64,000 nucleotides of DNA from Bacilli bacterium (GTDB lineage Bacteria; Bacillota_I; Bacilli_A; RFN20; CAG-826): assembly GCA_022641095.1 (NCBI GenBank), contig JALCDB010000001.1, positions 62,001 to 126,000 of the forward strand, given 5' to 3'. Position 1 is the stretch's first letter. Each line of letters starts with the position of its first letter. Positions 45,815 to 53,324 of the stretch are shown piece after piece. Under the pieces are notes generated by a model that made no database searches, was not told the origin of the DNA, and saw only the letters and a program-made list of their open reading frames with translations. The translations under genes and the position numbers were made by a program.

Positions 45815-47482
45815 TCAGGCCGCTAAAGAGGCGGCCAGCGCGAGCAAACGCCGTTTCGTCTCCGCTTCGCCGAGGATTTCGATGACCTCGTGGAGATTGG
45901 GGGACTGCTTAACGCATGTTAGGGCCACGCGAAGGATTTCCGCCGCGTCGCTGAGTGAGCCCATATAGGCCCCTGGATTCGCTTTGTAGTCTTTGTTGCT
46001 GAGGGCGAAGCCGCTCTTCTCGGCGATCGCCTTGACGCCATTCCACCACGTTTCCTCGTCCGACCCGTAAGCCATCCCATTCGCGAACTCGGTGAGAAGC
46101 TTGGCTAAGAAGCCTTTGTCGAAAGCGGGATTGAACGGGAGCCCAGCAGCCACCATCTTCTCGTAATCGTCTCGGTAGAAGAAACGGACCAAAGGTTCGA
46201 TGTCACCGTATTTGGCATAGTCTTTGCGGGGGTTTTTCCGTTCCTTTTCGATGTTGAGGATCTTCCCGAAATAGGCTTCCCCGCCCGCGATTTTCTTTGA
46301 AAGCGCCCCGTCGTGAGACGCGGCCCACGCCTTGACTTTCAAAAGCAGGCTCGCCGCCGGCTCCTTGGCGATGATCTCCTTGGAGAAATAATTGAGTTTG
46401 GCAAGGTCGAAAAGCGCCCCGTCGAGCGACATTTTCTTAAGGGAGAAGGGGAACTTCGACAAATCGTAACTCTTATTGGCCGCGCTCCACTCCTCGAAAT
46501 TGCTGTTGGCGATCGACATGAGATAGACAAGCAAAGCCTCCGGAGGATAACCCTGATCGAGGAAATAGGAAACGGCGGCCTCGGGGTCCTTGCGCTTGCT
46601 GAGTTTGCGCTTATTGCCGTGGTCGAGTTTCATGATGACCGGCAGATGGGCGTATTTGGGGGCTTTCCACCCCAGGGCTCGGAACATATCGAGGTGAATC
46701 GGGGTCGAGGGGATCCACTCCTCGCCGCGGGTGATGAGGGTCGTGCGCATGAAGTGATCGTCGACGACGTGGGCGAAGTGATACGTCGGAAGGCCGTCGC
46801 TCTTGAGGATGACGACGTCGACGTCGTTGTCCTGAAGCTCGATCTCGCCGCGGATCGCGTCCGTGAACTTGGTCTTTTTGTCATGGTCGCCCTGGCTTCG
46901 GTAACGGATGACCCAGGGCGTTCCCGCCTTGATGCGGGCGATTTCCTCGTCGACCGAAAGGCTGCGGTCGCGGGCATAAGCCCCATAGTAGCCGGGCAGG
47001 ACTTTGTTGGCCTCTTGGGCGGCCCTTATCCTGTCGAGGTCCTCGGGGGTGCAGAAATCCGGATAGGCCCGCCCCCGGCGGATGAGCTCTTTGATGACGG
47101 CGCGATAAATGCCTTTGCGGAGCGACTGCCTGTAGGGGCCGTAGTCCCCGAGGTCGCCTTCAGGGCGGTACCCTTCGTCGCTATCGAGCCCGAAAACGGC
47201 CAGTTGATCGATCAGATCCTTGCCGCTTCCGGCGATGGTGCGCTTCGTGTCGGTGTCCTCGAGGCGAAAGAAGAAAACGCCGTTCGAGCGTTTGGCAAGG
47301 GTATAGCCGATAAGGGCGGTGAAAAGGCTGCCGGTATGGAGAAAGCCGGTCGGGGAGGGGGCGAAGCGGGTCACCTGGGCGCCTTCCTGCAGTCTCCGGG
47401 GTGGGTATTTCCTCTCAAGGTCGTCGATCGTCTCGTTTACGTCGGGGAACAACAGTTCCGCCAAATCATCCAAGTCAGCCAT
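45815..47482 (-). CDS. gltX: Glutamyl-tRNA synthetase
   Basis: A 555-residue class I aminoacyl-tRNA synthetase. The HIGH-type motif is in APSPTGFLHTGSLFTAL and the KMSKS-type motif is KRKLSKRKDPEA; LEDTDTKRT binds the tRNA 3' end. It attaches Glu to tRNA-Glu; two tRNA-Glu genes are nearby. The start MADLDDLAELL (47482) is used because AAAGGAAG precedes it. A TATAAT box lies about 50 nt upstream. Confidence 0.95.
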   Translation of the reverse strand: MADLDDLAELLFPDVNETIDDLERKYPPRRLQEGAQVTRFAPSPTGFLHTGSLFTALIGYTLAKRSNGVFFFRLEDTDTKRTIAGSGKDLIDQLAVFGLDSDEGYRPEGDLGDYGPYRQSLRKGIYRAVIKELIRRGRAYPDFCTPEDLDRIRAAQEANKVLPGYYGAYARDRSLSVDEEIARIKAGTPWVIRYRSQGDHDKKTKFTDAIRGEIELQDNDVDVVILKSDGLPTYHFAHVVDDHFMRTTLITRGEEWIPSTPIHLDMFRALGWKAPKYAHLPVIMKLDHGNKRKLSKRKDPEAAVSYFLDQGYPPEALLVYLMSIANSNFEEWSAANKSYDLSKFPFSLKKMSLDGALFDLAKLNYFSKEIIAKEPAASLLLKVKAWAASHDGALSKKIAGGEAYFGKILNIEKERKNPRKDYAKYGDIEPLVRFFYRDDYEKMVAAGLPFNPAFDKGFLAKLLTEFANGMAYGSDEETWWNGVKAIAEKSGFALSNKDYKANPGAYMGSLSDAAEILRVALTCVKQSPNLHEVIEILGEAETKRRLLALAASLAA

Positions 47483-47591
47483 TTTTTTCTTCCTTTGTGG
47501 ACCTATGGAATTATAGGACAGCGAAGTTGCTTCTTCCACTTGATTAGAGTTTTGCCATTACCTATAATAATCAACGCGTCTCAAAAGATGC

Positions 47592-47665
47592 GCAGGTGTA
47601 GTTCAATGGTAGAACATTACCTTGCCAAGGTAAATACGCGGGTCCGATTCCCGTCACTTGCTCCA
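47592..47665 (+). tRNA. tRNA-Gly (GCC)
   Basis: Acceptor stem GCAGGTG/CACTTGC, D-arm TAGTTCAATGGTAGAACA, anticodon stem TTACC/GGTAA with loop TTGCCAA (anticodon GCC, Gly), T-arm GGTCCGATTCC and an encoded TCCA end. The phage region starts immediately after it, so its 3' end is the likely integration site. Confidence 0.94.
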
Positions 47666-47676
47666 AAGCACAATTA

Positions 47677-47700
47677 ACCCCGATTATGTCGGGGTTTTTT
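47677..47700 (+). terminator. Terminator downstream of tRNA-Gly
   Basis: CCCCGA TTATG TCGGGG followed by TTTTTT, 12 bp past the tRNA. Confidence 0.85.
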
Positions 47701-47708
47701 GTTTAATT

Positions 47709-47738
47709 GGTGTCAAAAAGGTGTCATTTTTGGTGTCA
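47709..47738. repeat. Three GGTGTCA direct repeats at the phage edge
   Basis: GGTGTCA occurs at 47709, 47720 and 47732, spaced 11 and 12 bp (about one helical turn), between the tRNA terminator and the first phage gene. Similar closely spaced heptamers serve as arm-type integrase binding sites in attP/attL regions of tRNA-integrating elements. The integrase itself is not in this part of the window. Confidence 0.45.
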
Positions 47739-47740
47739 AA

Positions 47741-48316
47741 TCATTCCTCTATAGCCTTCTTGACGCGGAAGAACATGTCTTTGTATTCGGACGGTTCCTT
47801 TTTCTCGTCGTGCGCATCCTCTATCTCATCATCGGAAACCTTCTCTCCGAATGACCTAGCCAGCATCAGGAACGATGCAAGCCTTTTCTTCGGGAACGCC
47901 AGTTCATCGTCCTGCGGAAAGAAAAGACCGTTTTCGAAAAGCTCTATGGCCCTTATCGCTTCCTCGCTTTTGCGCTTGCACGCGTGAGCAGGCACTCGTG
48001 CGCATGTCCCGAACACCAATCTATGGCCCTCTTCCTCGCAAAACAGTATGTTCGGAGTATAGGACCACGGCTCTTTATACTCTTTCAAAGAGTATATAGA
48101 GCACTCAACCTTCAGTCCTTTCAAGAAAAAGAGCCTGTCTGACGTGAATCTGACAGGCGATTCCTTTTCTGTGATTACGGTAAAATCCAAGTCTCTTGGA
48201 TGAGACGACCAAACCGAGCTTCCTTTTTGGAAAATGGCGACTATCCCTGATTTATGGATGCCGAGATATTCCAAAAAAGAAAGCAGAGATGCCAAGTCGT
48301 CCCTTGATAAAACCAT
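47741..48316 (-). CDS. Nucleotidyltransferase-like protein at the end of the DGR operon
   Basis: A 191-residue protein. FQKGSSVWSSHPRDLDFTVIT has the GS-x(9)-DxD layout of DNA-polymerase-beta-type nucleotidyltransferases; the C-terminal half is helical and acidic. The third acidic residue is not obvious, so activity is uncertain. Its ATG follows the stop of the 16-aa gene with no gap (TGAATG), making it the last cistron of the DGR transcript. A role in DGR function, phage counter-defence or toxin control are all open. Confidence 0.5.
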   Translation of the reverse strand: MVLSRDDLASLLSFLEYLGIHKSGIVAIFQKGSSVWSSHPRDLDFTVITEKESPVRFTSDRLFFLKGLKVECSIYSLKEYKEPWSYTPNILFCEEEGHRLVFGTCARVPAHACKRKSEEAIRAIELFENGLFFPQDDELAFPKKRLASFLMLARSFGEKVSDDEIEDAHDEKKEPSEYKDMFFRVKKAIEE

Positions 48317-48367
48317 TCAGCAGCGTTTCTTCCCGGTTTTCTTTTTGCCTTTAGCTTTGCAAGCCAT
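48317..48367 (-). CDS. 16-aa lysine-rich peptide ORF
   Basis: ATG at 48367 has a strong AAAGGAGGAAATTGAT site; the peptide MACKAKGKKKTGKKRC ends at TGA 48319-48317. It starts one base after the stop of the 97-aa gene and its own stop abuts the next ATG. Half of the residues are Lys or Arg. It could be a nucleic-acid-binding peptide or only a translational coupler. It is too short for the ORF track as its own entry. Confidence 0.5.
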   Translation of the reverse strand: MACKAKGKKKTGKKRC

Positions 48368-48368
48368 A

Positions 48369-48662
48369 TCAATTTCCTCCTTTCTTCGATTCGGCGACGA
48401 CTGAATCGCAGTAGGCATTGAAGGCGGTGAACTCATCATCGGTGATTCCGGCCTTGTCAAGCAGCTTCTTGATGGCGTGCCTGAACAGTGCGTTCTGCGA
48501 ATTGAGCGGATACTTTTCGGCAATCTTCATGTTGATGCCTACGTGGGTATCGTCTTCGTCCTTCAAAGTAGAGGCTAGGGAATTCGCTTCTTTAGCCTTT
48601 CTTTCGATGCCCCTCTCCTTTTCTCCTACGCTGACGATAGAGACCTTTCTTTCATCTTCCAT
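48369..48662 (-). CDS. 97-aa protein downstream of the DGR reverse transcriptase
   Basis: A 97-residue charged, mostly helical protein I do not recognise. Its start overlaps the end of the reverse transcriptase gene by 11 nt, and its stop is one base before the 16-aa ORF. The N-terminal half is Glu/Lys-rich; the C-terminal half (ALFRHAIKKLLDKAGITDDEFTAF) looks like a small helical bundle. Position suggests an accessory of the retroelement. Confidence 0.6.
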   Translation of the reverse strand: MEDERKVSIVSVGEKERGIERKAKEANSLASTLKDEDDTHVGINMKIAEKYPLNSQNALFRHAIKKLLDKAGITDDEFTAFNAYCDSVVAESKKGGN

Positions 48663-49794
48663 TTTCCAGTTCCTCCTTAAAGAACCTTTCTAATCTTTTT
48701 ATCTCTTTGGCGGCGTTCCCATATTCTAGGGAAGCCACCATTGATTCCTTGCTTTGTCTGATAGTCTCGATTGGGACTCCTGCTCTTTTCATCCTCCGCA
48801 ACTTTCTTATTGACTCCGGAATCTTCCCTTTCTTCGGCTTGAGTATCAGCCTGCCGTTGGATTTCAGGATGTATCTCCATCCAAGGAAATTGATTCCGTT
48901 CTTCAGCGGGAAGACGAGCGTTTTCTTCTCGGAAGCCTCCAGCCCCAATTTGGACAGCTCTTCTCGTGTGCCCTTCAGGTATCGCTGAGCTTCCTCTTTG
49001 GTTTTGAAGACGGCTACCGAATCGTCCATGTACCTGACGTAGCACTTCGCCTTCATCTTCTCTTTGGCCCAATGGTCAACTCCATCGAGGACGGACAGTG
49101 CCATCAACTGTGATAGTTCGCTTCCTAATCCTATTCCGGTCGAGCCTTCGTGATTCTCGATTGCCATTCGGCACATGTCGACTGCGAATGGGTCTGGAGC
49201 CCTCTTCTTCACGGCCTCCAGCGCAACTTCATGCGGTATGGAGTCGAAGAAATGATGTATGTCAACGTATGCCACGTATCCTGAAGGGCCGTTCCTCAAG
49301 TAGTGCCTATGGAGCAGGACCTTTAGCCTTCCTCTGGTGAAATCGGTTCCCTTGCCCTTCTGGTTCGCCCCATTGTCGTAGATGAAGTGCCGAGTCAGGC
49401 CGTCGTACAGATATGCGTTGCACAGCGCTCTCTGCACTACCCTGTCGCGATGGTACGTCGCCTCGATTTTCCTCTCCTTCGGCTCATAGACGACGAACCT
49501 CTTGTACGGCATGATTCTGTATCTTCCGCTGATTAGCTCCGCCTTCAGCCTAGAGAGATTGGAGATGAGGTTGGATTGGAACCCTATTACCGAATCCTTC
49601 CAGTTGACACCCCTGCGGCACTCCTGCGAGGCTTTGTAGAGGTTGTCCAAGTCTGATGTGGATATTAGGGCGGGTGATAGAGGCAATCGGTTCACCGAGC
49701 CCCGTCCGCCCTTTTCTTTCTTCGGCCTGCTTGCGCAAGCCATGGAAGGAGGCTCCTTGCCAGAGAGTTTTTCGGCACAACAATCGTCAGTCAT
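48652..49794 (-). CDS. Diversity-generating retroelement reverse transcriptase
   Basis: A 380-residue reverse transcriptase. YHRDRVVQRALCNAYL is typical of RT0/1 of DGR and retron-like RTs. Motif A is YVAYVDIHHFFDSIP, and motif 4 is GIGLGSELSQ, the [ILV]GxxxSQ form that marks DGR enzymes (group II introns have QGxxxSP). The catalytic YMDD is in VRYMDDSVAVF, and FLGWRYI lies beyond. It copies the TR RNA with errors at adenines. The start at 49794 has AAGGAGGA; the track's upstream Met lies inside the TR and is rejected. Confidence 0.95.
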   Translation of the reverse strand: MTDDCCAEKLSGKEPPSMACASRPKKEKGGRGSVNRLPLSPALISTSDLDNLYKASQECRRGVNWKDSVIGFQSNLISNLSRLKAELISGRYRIMPYKRFVVYEPKERKIEATYHRDRVVQRALCNAYLYDGLTRHFIYDNGANQKGKGTDFTRGRLKVLLHRHYLRNGPSGYVAYVDIHHFFDSIPHEVALEAVKKRAPDPFAVDMCRMAIENHEGSTGIGLGSELSQLMALSVLDGVDHWAKEKMKAKCYVRYMDDSVAVFKTKEEAQRYLKGTREELSKLGLEASEKKTLVFPLKNGINFLGWRYILKSNGRLILKPKKGKIPESIRKLRRMKRAGVPIETIRQSKESMVASLEYGNAAKEIKRLERFFKEELENGR

Positions 49795-49814
49795 GTTTAC
49801 TAAGTCCTCCTTGT

Positions 49815-49922
49815 CAATCGAGCGGCACCCCGTTGGCATTGTTGGCATTGTTGTTGTTCAACGCGCCAGCGGGCGTCACCATTGCGGCATTGCCGCAGTT
49901 CCACGGGTTGGTGGACCGGAGC
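49815..49922 (-). repeat. DGR template repeat (TR)
   Basis: A 108-bp segment between avd and the reverse transcriptase gene that aligns without gaps to 50455-50562 (offset 640). There are 15 mismatches, and all 15 are T on the plus strand here, i.e. A in the TR RNA. Of the 25 such adenines, 10 are unchanged. In the target frame the TR would encode a run of AAC/AAT codons (LNNNNANNANG), the usual hallmark of a DGR template because AAY codons cannot mutate to stop codons. The GC-rich 3' end (GGGGTGCCGCTCG) is the likely IMH* region. Confidence 0.97.
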
Positions 49923-49966
49923 AATGCAGTTGGTTACAGCCTCCCGCCATTTATGGAAGCCAGTTT

Positions 49967-50383
49967 TTAATCTGGCAAACCACCGAACTTAACGCAATCG
50001 GATTGAATCCACTTCTGCATAATCGTCTTCGTATATGTGGCTGTGTCTATCCAGTATGATATGGCTTCGAGCTTTATACCGAAGCATGCCCTTGCCGTTG
50101 CAATCAACGCAAGGAACTTGCCCATTTCGGCCAAAGCCTCCATTTGGACTGACCTTCTGACCTCGTAATCGGATTTCGTCTTCGGATAAACGCTGTTGGC
50201 GCCATTCACCAGTTCGACTATTGATATAGCCTTTTTGACAAGTTCGTCATTGAGGCACCATCTATAGCGTTTTGGGAAGTGCTTTTCGTTAGAGACTATG
50301 TTCACAGTGTATCCGGCCAATTTCTCGGCTTGGAGAAGAACCTCTAGTTTTGTTTCGTTCCTCTCCCCTACAACTACGGACAT
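49967..50383 (-). CDS. avd: DGR accessory variability determinant (Avd)
   Basis: A 138-residue helical protein of the Avd/four-helix-bundle family: KLAGYTVNIVSNEKHFPKRYRWCLNDELVKKAISIVELVNGANSVY, then EALAEMGKFLALIATARACFGI and YWIDTATYTKTIMQKWIQSD. Avd forms a basic pentamer that binds the reverse transcriptase and TR RNA and is needed for mutagenic retrohoming. It lies between the VR-bearing target and the TR, the standard position. AAGGAG precedes the start. Confidence 0.93.
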   Translation of the reverse strand: MSVVVGERNETKLEVLLQAEKLAGYTVNIVSNEKHFPKRYRWCLNDELVKKAISIVELVNGANSVYPKTKSDYEVRRSVQMEALAEMGKFLALIATARACFGIKLEAISYWIDTATYTKTIMQKWIQSDCVKFGGLPD

Positions 50384-50399
50384 GGTGTTTTCTCCTTAT

Positions 50400-50420
50400 T
50401 CCGTCTCTAAATGAGACGGA
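50400..50420. repeat. DGR hairpin/cruciform downstream of the VR
   Basis: TCCGTCTC TAAAT GAGACGGA is a perfect 8-bp stem with a 5-nt loop, 35 bp past the VR end and just after the target stop codon. No T-run follows on either strand. In the Bordetella phage DGR a GC-rich hairpin/cruciform at this place promotes homing. Confidence 0.75.
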
Positions 50421-50438
50421 TATTCGATTGTTCGATTA

Positions 50439-51977
50439 TTACTCTCCAAGAATGCAAGCGAGCGGCACCCCGTAGGCATAGCCGGCATCGCTGGCGCTCA
50501 ACGCGCCAGCGGGCGTCACCAAGGCGGCACGGCCGCAGTTCCACGGGTGGGTGGACCGGAGCCACTGATATTTGGCCGTTGTGCCATAGTATTTGATTCG
50601 GTCGACGTTAGTGGCTCCGTCGAAGGCTTGATAGACGACATTGCCGGCTAGATAGTCATTGTAATCAGTTCCAAATCCAAGTTCCGCGACCGAAGGCAAG
50701 CAGACTTTGTCATGGACGGTAATCTTCCTGAGATTTCCAGCCGTATCGTTGCTTACGGTAACGTCCGGGTCGTCTAGGAACTGCACCGGCTTGGTCAGGC
50801 TTAACGCCTTCATGAGGTTATAGTCGCTGTCATTCATGTAATAAGAGAAGTCATGCTTTCTGAGATACTTCATGAGTTCGCTGTCGAAGGTCTTCAGATT
50901 GGGGGTTCTTTGGTCGGTCCATCCGTTGGACGGCTTTATGTCGAAGATAGACTTCATCTTCCACCAAGTCCCTGCGGCTGTCTCCCCGATGTTCCATTGG
51001 CGGATAGTCGAGGTTGCATACTCTCCGCTTCCGTAATATACGCATCTGCTGAAATTTACAATTCCATAGGTATTCTTATATGTGACAGTAGAATCGTATT
51101 CTCTCGTATAAGTTCCCATATCGACTGCCGCGCTATCGGTGGAGGAGTTGTAAGCCATTAGGCTCAAAGTCTCCAAGACGGTGCTATGGTCGGCGGCATA
51201 GGTCTTGACGGTGGTAGGAACGTGGTCGGCTTTCGCGCCGCTTTCGTAATAACTTCCGATTACGTCGATATGGAAGCCACCGCCCAGAGGAATGGCAACG
51301 GTTGTGGTAAAGACATAAGTCCCGTCGGCAACGAGGTCATTGTCCCCTGCGGTCTTGGTTGTGATTTTGTATTTCCCGGCAGGGATGATGGCAAGGGTGT
51401 TAGCGAAAGCGAGCTCTGGATTGGTCTTAAATTGCTGGGCTTCCTTGATGCAGTCCTTGGAAAGGATGGTAACGTTCTTCCCATCGGAGGAGATGTTGAC
51501 GACCTCGTAGGTGTTCTGCGCCGGAGATTCCGATGCCAAGATATAGTCGTTAGACTTCAACGTTCCTGCCGGCGTAAGCCCGTAATCGCTCAGAGTGACT
51601 ACTGTGCCGTCGATTGTCTCAAGATGCCAATTGGAGCCATCGTAAACGTATTTCAGACTTGCCTCTTTGGTACCGACCTTGCTTATGAATGTCTCGCTGA
51701 CGACTGTTGCTCCGGTGATTCCGGCTGTCCCGTTTTCGGTCAGTGTCCCTTGGAATGTGGCAACCGTAGGGCTAGAAAGGACGACGAGTTCGTCATGCAG
51801 GGCGAAAACCTCGTTAGCAGAACCCAGTTTTAGAAGGTTGTCAATCTCTCCCCAAGTCAGTTCCCTGAGAGCCTTCGTGCCCCTCATGAGGATAACCGCT
51901 ACGAGCTTGGTAATTCCGTCTGCTATGTTCTTCCCTTCCAGTCTAGTCATCAACTCCGTCGATAAATCTTCGCTCAT
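50439..51977 (-). CDS. DGR target: variable phage receptor-binding protein
   Basis: A 512-residue phage protein. The N-terminus looks like an attachment/trimerisation module, the middle is beta-rich, and the C-terminal ~150 residues form a C-type-lectin-like domain of the DUF6273/formylglycine-enzyme type (FDIKPSNGWTDQRTP..., YQWLRSTHPWNCGRAALVTPAGALS..., GVPLACIL). The last 40 residues are the VR, where variation concentrates. It probably sits at the tip of a tail fibre and contacts the host. AAGGAGG precedes the start. Confidence 0.93.
   Translation of the reverse strand: MSEDLSTELMTRLEGKNIADGITKLVAVILMRGTKALRELTWGEIDNLLKLGSANEVFALHDELVVLSSPTVATFQGTLTENGTAGITGATVVSETFISKVGTKEASLKYVYDGSNWHLETIDGTVVTLSDYGLTPAGTLKSNDYILASESPAQNTYEVVNISSDGKNVTILSKDCIKEAQQFKTNPELAFANTLAIIPAGKYKITTKTAGDNDLVADGTYVFTTTVAIPLGGGFHIDVIGSYYESGAKADHVPTTVKTYAADHSTVLETLSLMAYNSSTDSAAVDMGTYTREYDSTVTYKNTYGIVNFSRCVYYGSGEYATSTIRQWNIGETAAGTWWKMKSIFDIKPSNGWTDQRTPNLKTFDSELMKYLRKHDFSYYMNDSDYNLMKALSLTKPVQFLDDPDVTVSNDTAGNLRKITVHDKVCLPSVAELGFGTDYNDYLAGNVVYQAFDGATNVDRIKYYGTTAKYQWLRSTHPWNCGRAALVTPAGALSASDAGYAYGVPLACILGE
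50455..50562 (-). repeat. DGR variable repeat (VR)
   Basis: Pairs with the TR at 49815-49922 and encodes residues LRSTHPWNCGRAALVTPAGALSASDAGYAYGVPLA of the target. Compared with the TR, Asn codons have become His, Arg, Ser, Ala, Asp, Gly and Tyr, while the rest is unchanged. The GC-rich 3' end (GGGGTGCCGCTCG) is the IMH; it differs from the TR at one base, 50458. Confidence 0.97.
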
Positions 51978-52009
51978 AATTCAATTCCTCCTTTTTGGAA
52001 TTTAATCAA

Positions 52010-53242
52010 CTAATGCGTCTTCAACGCAGAATAGTTCAGGCAAACCTTCCCGAACGAATTCCTGTAGAGGTTATAATTGGCAAGCCTCTCGGCTTCGCTT
52101 GCCTGCCTCGTCAGCTCGTTTTGCTGGCGAGTTGCCTCTTGCGATTGCCTAGTGGATTCGTTTGAAGCCCTAGTGGCCTCCGCCGAAGTCCAGCTGTCCC
52201 AAGTCGATTGGAATGTGGATGACATCTTGTCTAGTCCGATTGAGCCGTCCTTTATGGTGGCGGTTATCTTGTTGTTCAATACGCTCACGCTTATGCAAGC
52301 GTCCGTGGTATCTCCGGTGTAAACGTCGAACAGGTCGGTTACATCAATCTCGACATTCGCCCCTGCCGCGTTCCCCGTCGGGTGGAACCACAGCTTCTTG
52401 GTTGCCGAGTCATAGCCTTGGCTATCGAAGATGAGTTCGGTGGGAAGGTTATAGTCGGCTGTGCTTATCTCATCGTTGTTCTGGTTGAACAGATGAACCG
52501 TGATAACGCCTGTGGACTGAACGTACGTCAGGGTTACCTTTTTGCCGTAATTGGCGGCATTGATTTTATTGCCGCTTGAATCGTAAGTGGCTACGTCTGC
52601 GTTTTTGGCGTTTGCGACTTTCGATGTTCCGTCGAGAATGTCTGAGATTCTGCGTTTGTTGGAATCCGAAATGGAATAGTAGATGCCCAATGCGGCAACT
52701 ACTCTGTTAACGCTTGAAGCTATATTCTGGCCGTCTTCCCTAGTCATCAGATTATCGGTCGAGCTGATTCCGCTCGATGCCGGATACTCCGCATAAGGAA
52801 CCTTGGAATTGTCCAATTTAATATGGACGTGCTTAGCCTCTTCGTCGCTAATCTTCTTTATGTCGTCTGTATGGGTTGCGTCTGCCGCCTTAGAACGGGC
52901 TATCTCGCCTTGAAGGGCTACCAAAGTAGCATAAGTCGATGAAATCTTATTGCCTTCGGAATCGTTGGTCGCTTTACCTACGACCTCGGTTCCATCGAAC
53001 ACGGAATCTATGATTGAGGAAATCTCGACAATCTCGTCGTTGGTCGCCACGGCCAGCTTCTGAATCCAGACGAACAGGATGTCGGTGGCTTTGTACAGCT
53101 GGCGCTTGATTGCGTCCGCAGACCATCCCTGAGCCGTCGGAGAATTCGGAAGGGCATGCGGGCTATTGGCTTTCAGATAGTTAAAATTGCCGCTGTTCAG
53201 CTGGGCTTCCGAAATCGGGGTCACGTCTAGTTTCTTTGCCAT
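52010..53242 (-). CDS. Phage tail/fibre structural protein
   Basis: A 410-residue protein I cannot name precisely. The N-terminus (LDVTPISEAQLNSGNFNYLKANSPHALPNSP) is helical, the middle is beta-rich, and residues ~345-390 form a coiled coil built of seven-residue units (ATRASNESTRQSQEATRQQNELTRQASEAERLANYN). It starts with a good AGGAG site and directly precedes the DGR target, so it may be the shaft that carries the variable tip protein. Confidence 0.6.
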   Translation of the reverse strand: MAKKLDVTPISEAQLNSGNFNYLKANSPHALPNSPTAQGWSADAIKRQLYKATDILFVWIQKLAVATNDEIVEISSIIDSVFDGTEVVGKATNDSEGNKISSTYATLVALQGEIARSKAADATHTDDIKKISDEEAKHVHIKLDNSKVPYAEYPASSGISSTDNLMTREDGQNIASSVNRVVAALGIYYSISDSNKRRISDILDGTSKVANAKNADVATYDSSGNKINAANYGKKVTLTYVQSTGVITVHLFNQNNDEISTADYNLPTELIFDSQGYDSATKKLWFHPTGNAAGANVEIDVTDLFDVYTGDTTDACISVSVLNNKITATIKDGSIGLDKMSSTFQSTWDSWTSAEATRASNESTRQSQEATRQQNELTRQASEAERLANYNLYRNSFGKVCLNYSALKTH

Positions 53243-53324
53243 TTGAATCTCCTTTTACATTTTCGATATTACGTCATAAACTCTGTTTTTATCAGTGGCT
53301 ATCGGGTGACATAAAAGTGCCATT

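Noticed and set aside
47709-47738. CRISPR array
   Set aside because: Three 7-bp repeats at 11-12 bp spacing are far too short for repeat-spacer units; no cas genes in the window.
49794-49848. Upstream Met of the reverse transcriptase ORF (MPTMPTGCRSIDKEDLVN)
   Set aside because: Those codons lie within and just after the TR, which is a non-coding template; a proper ribosome site supports 49794.
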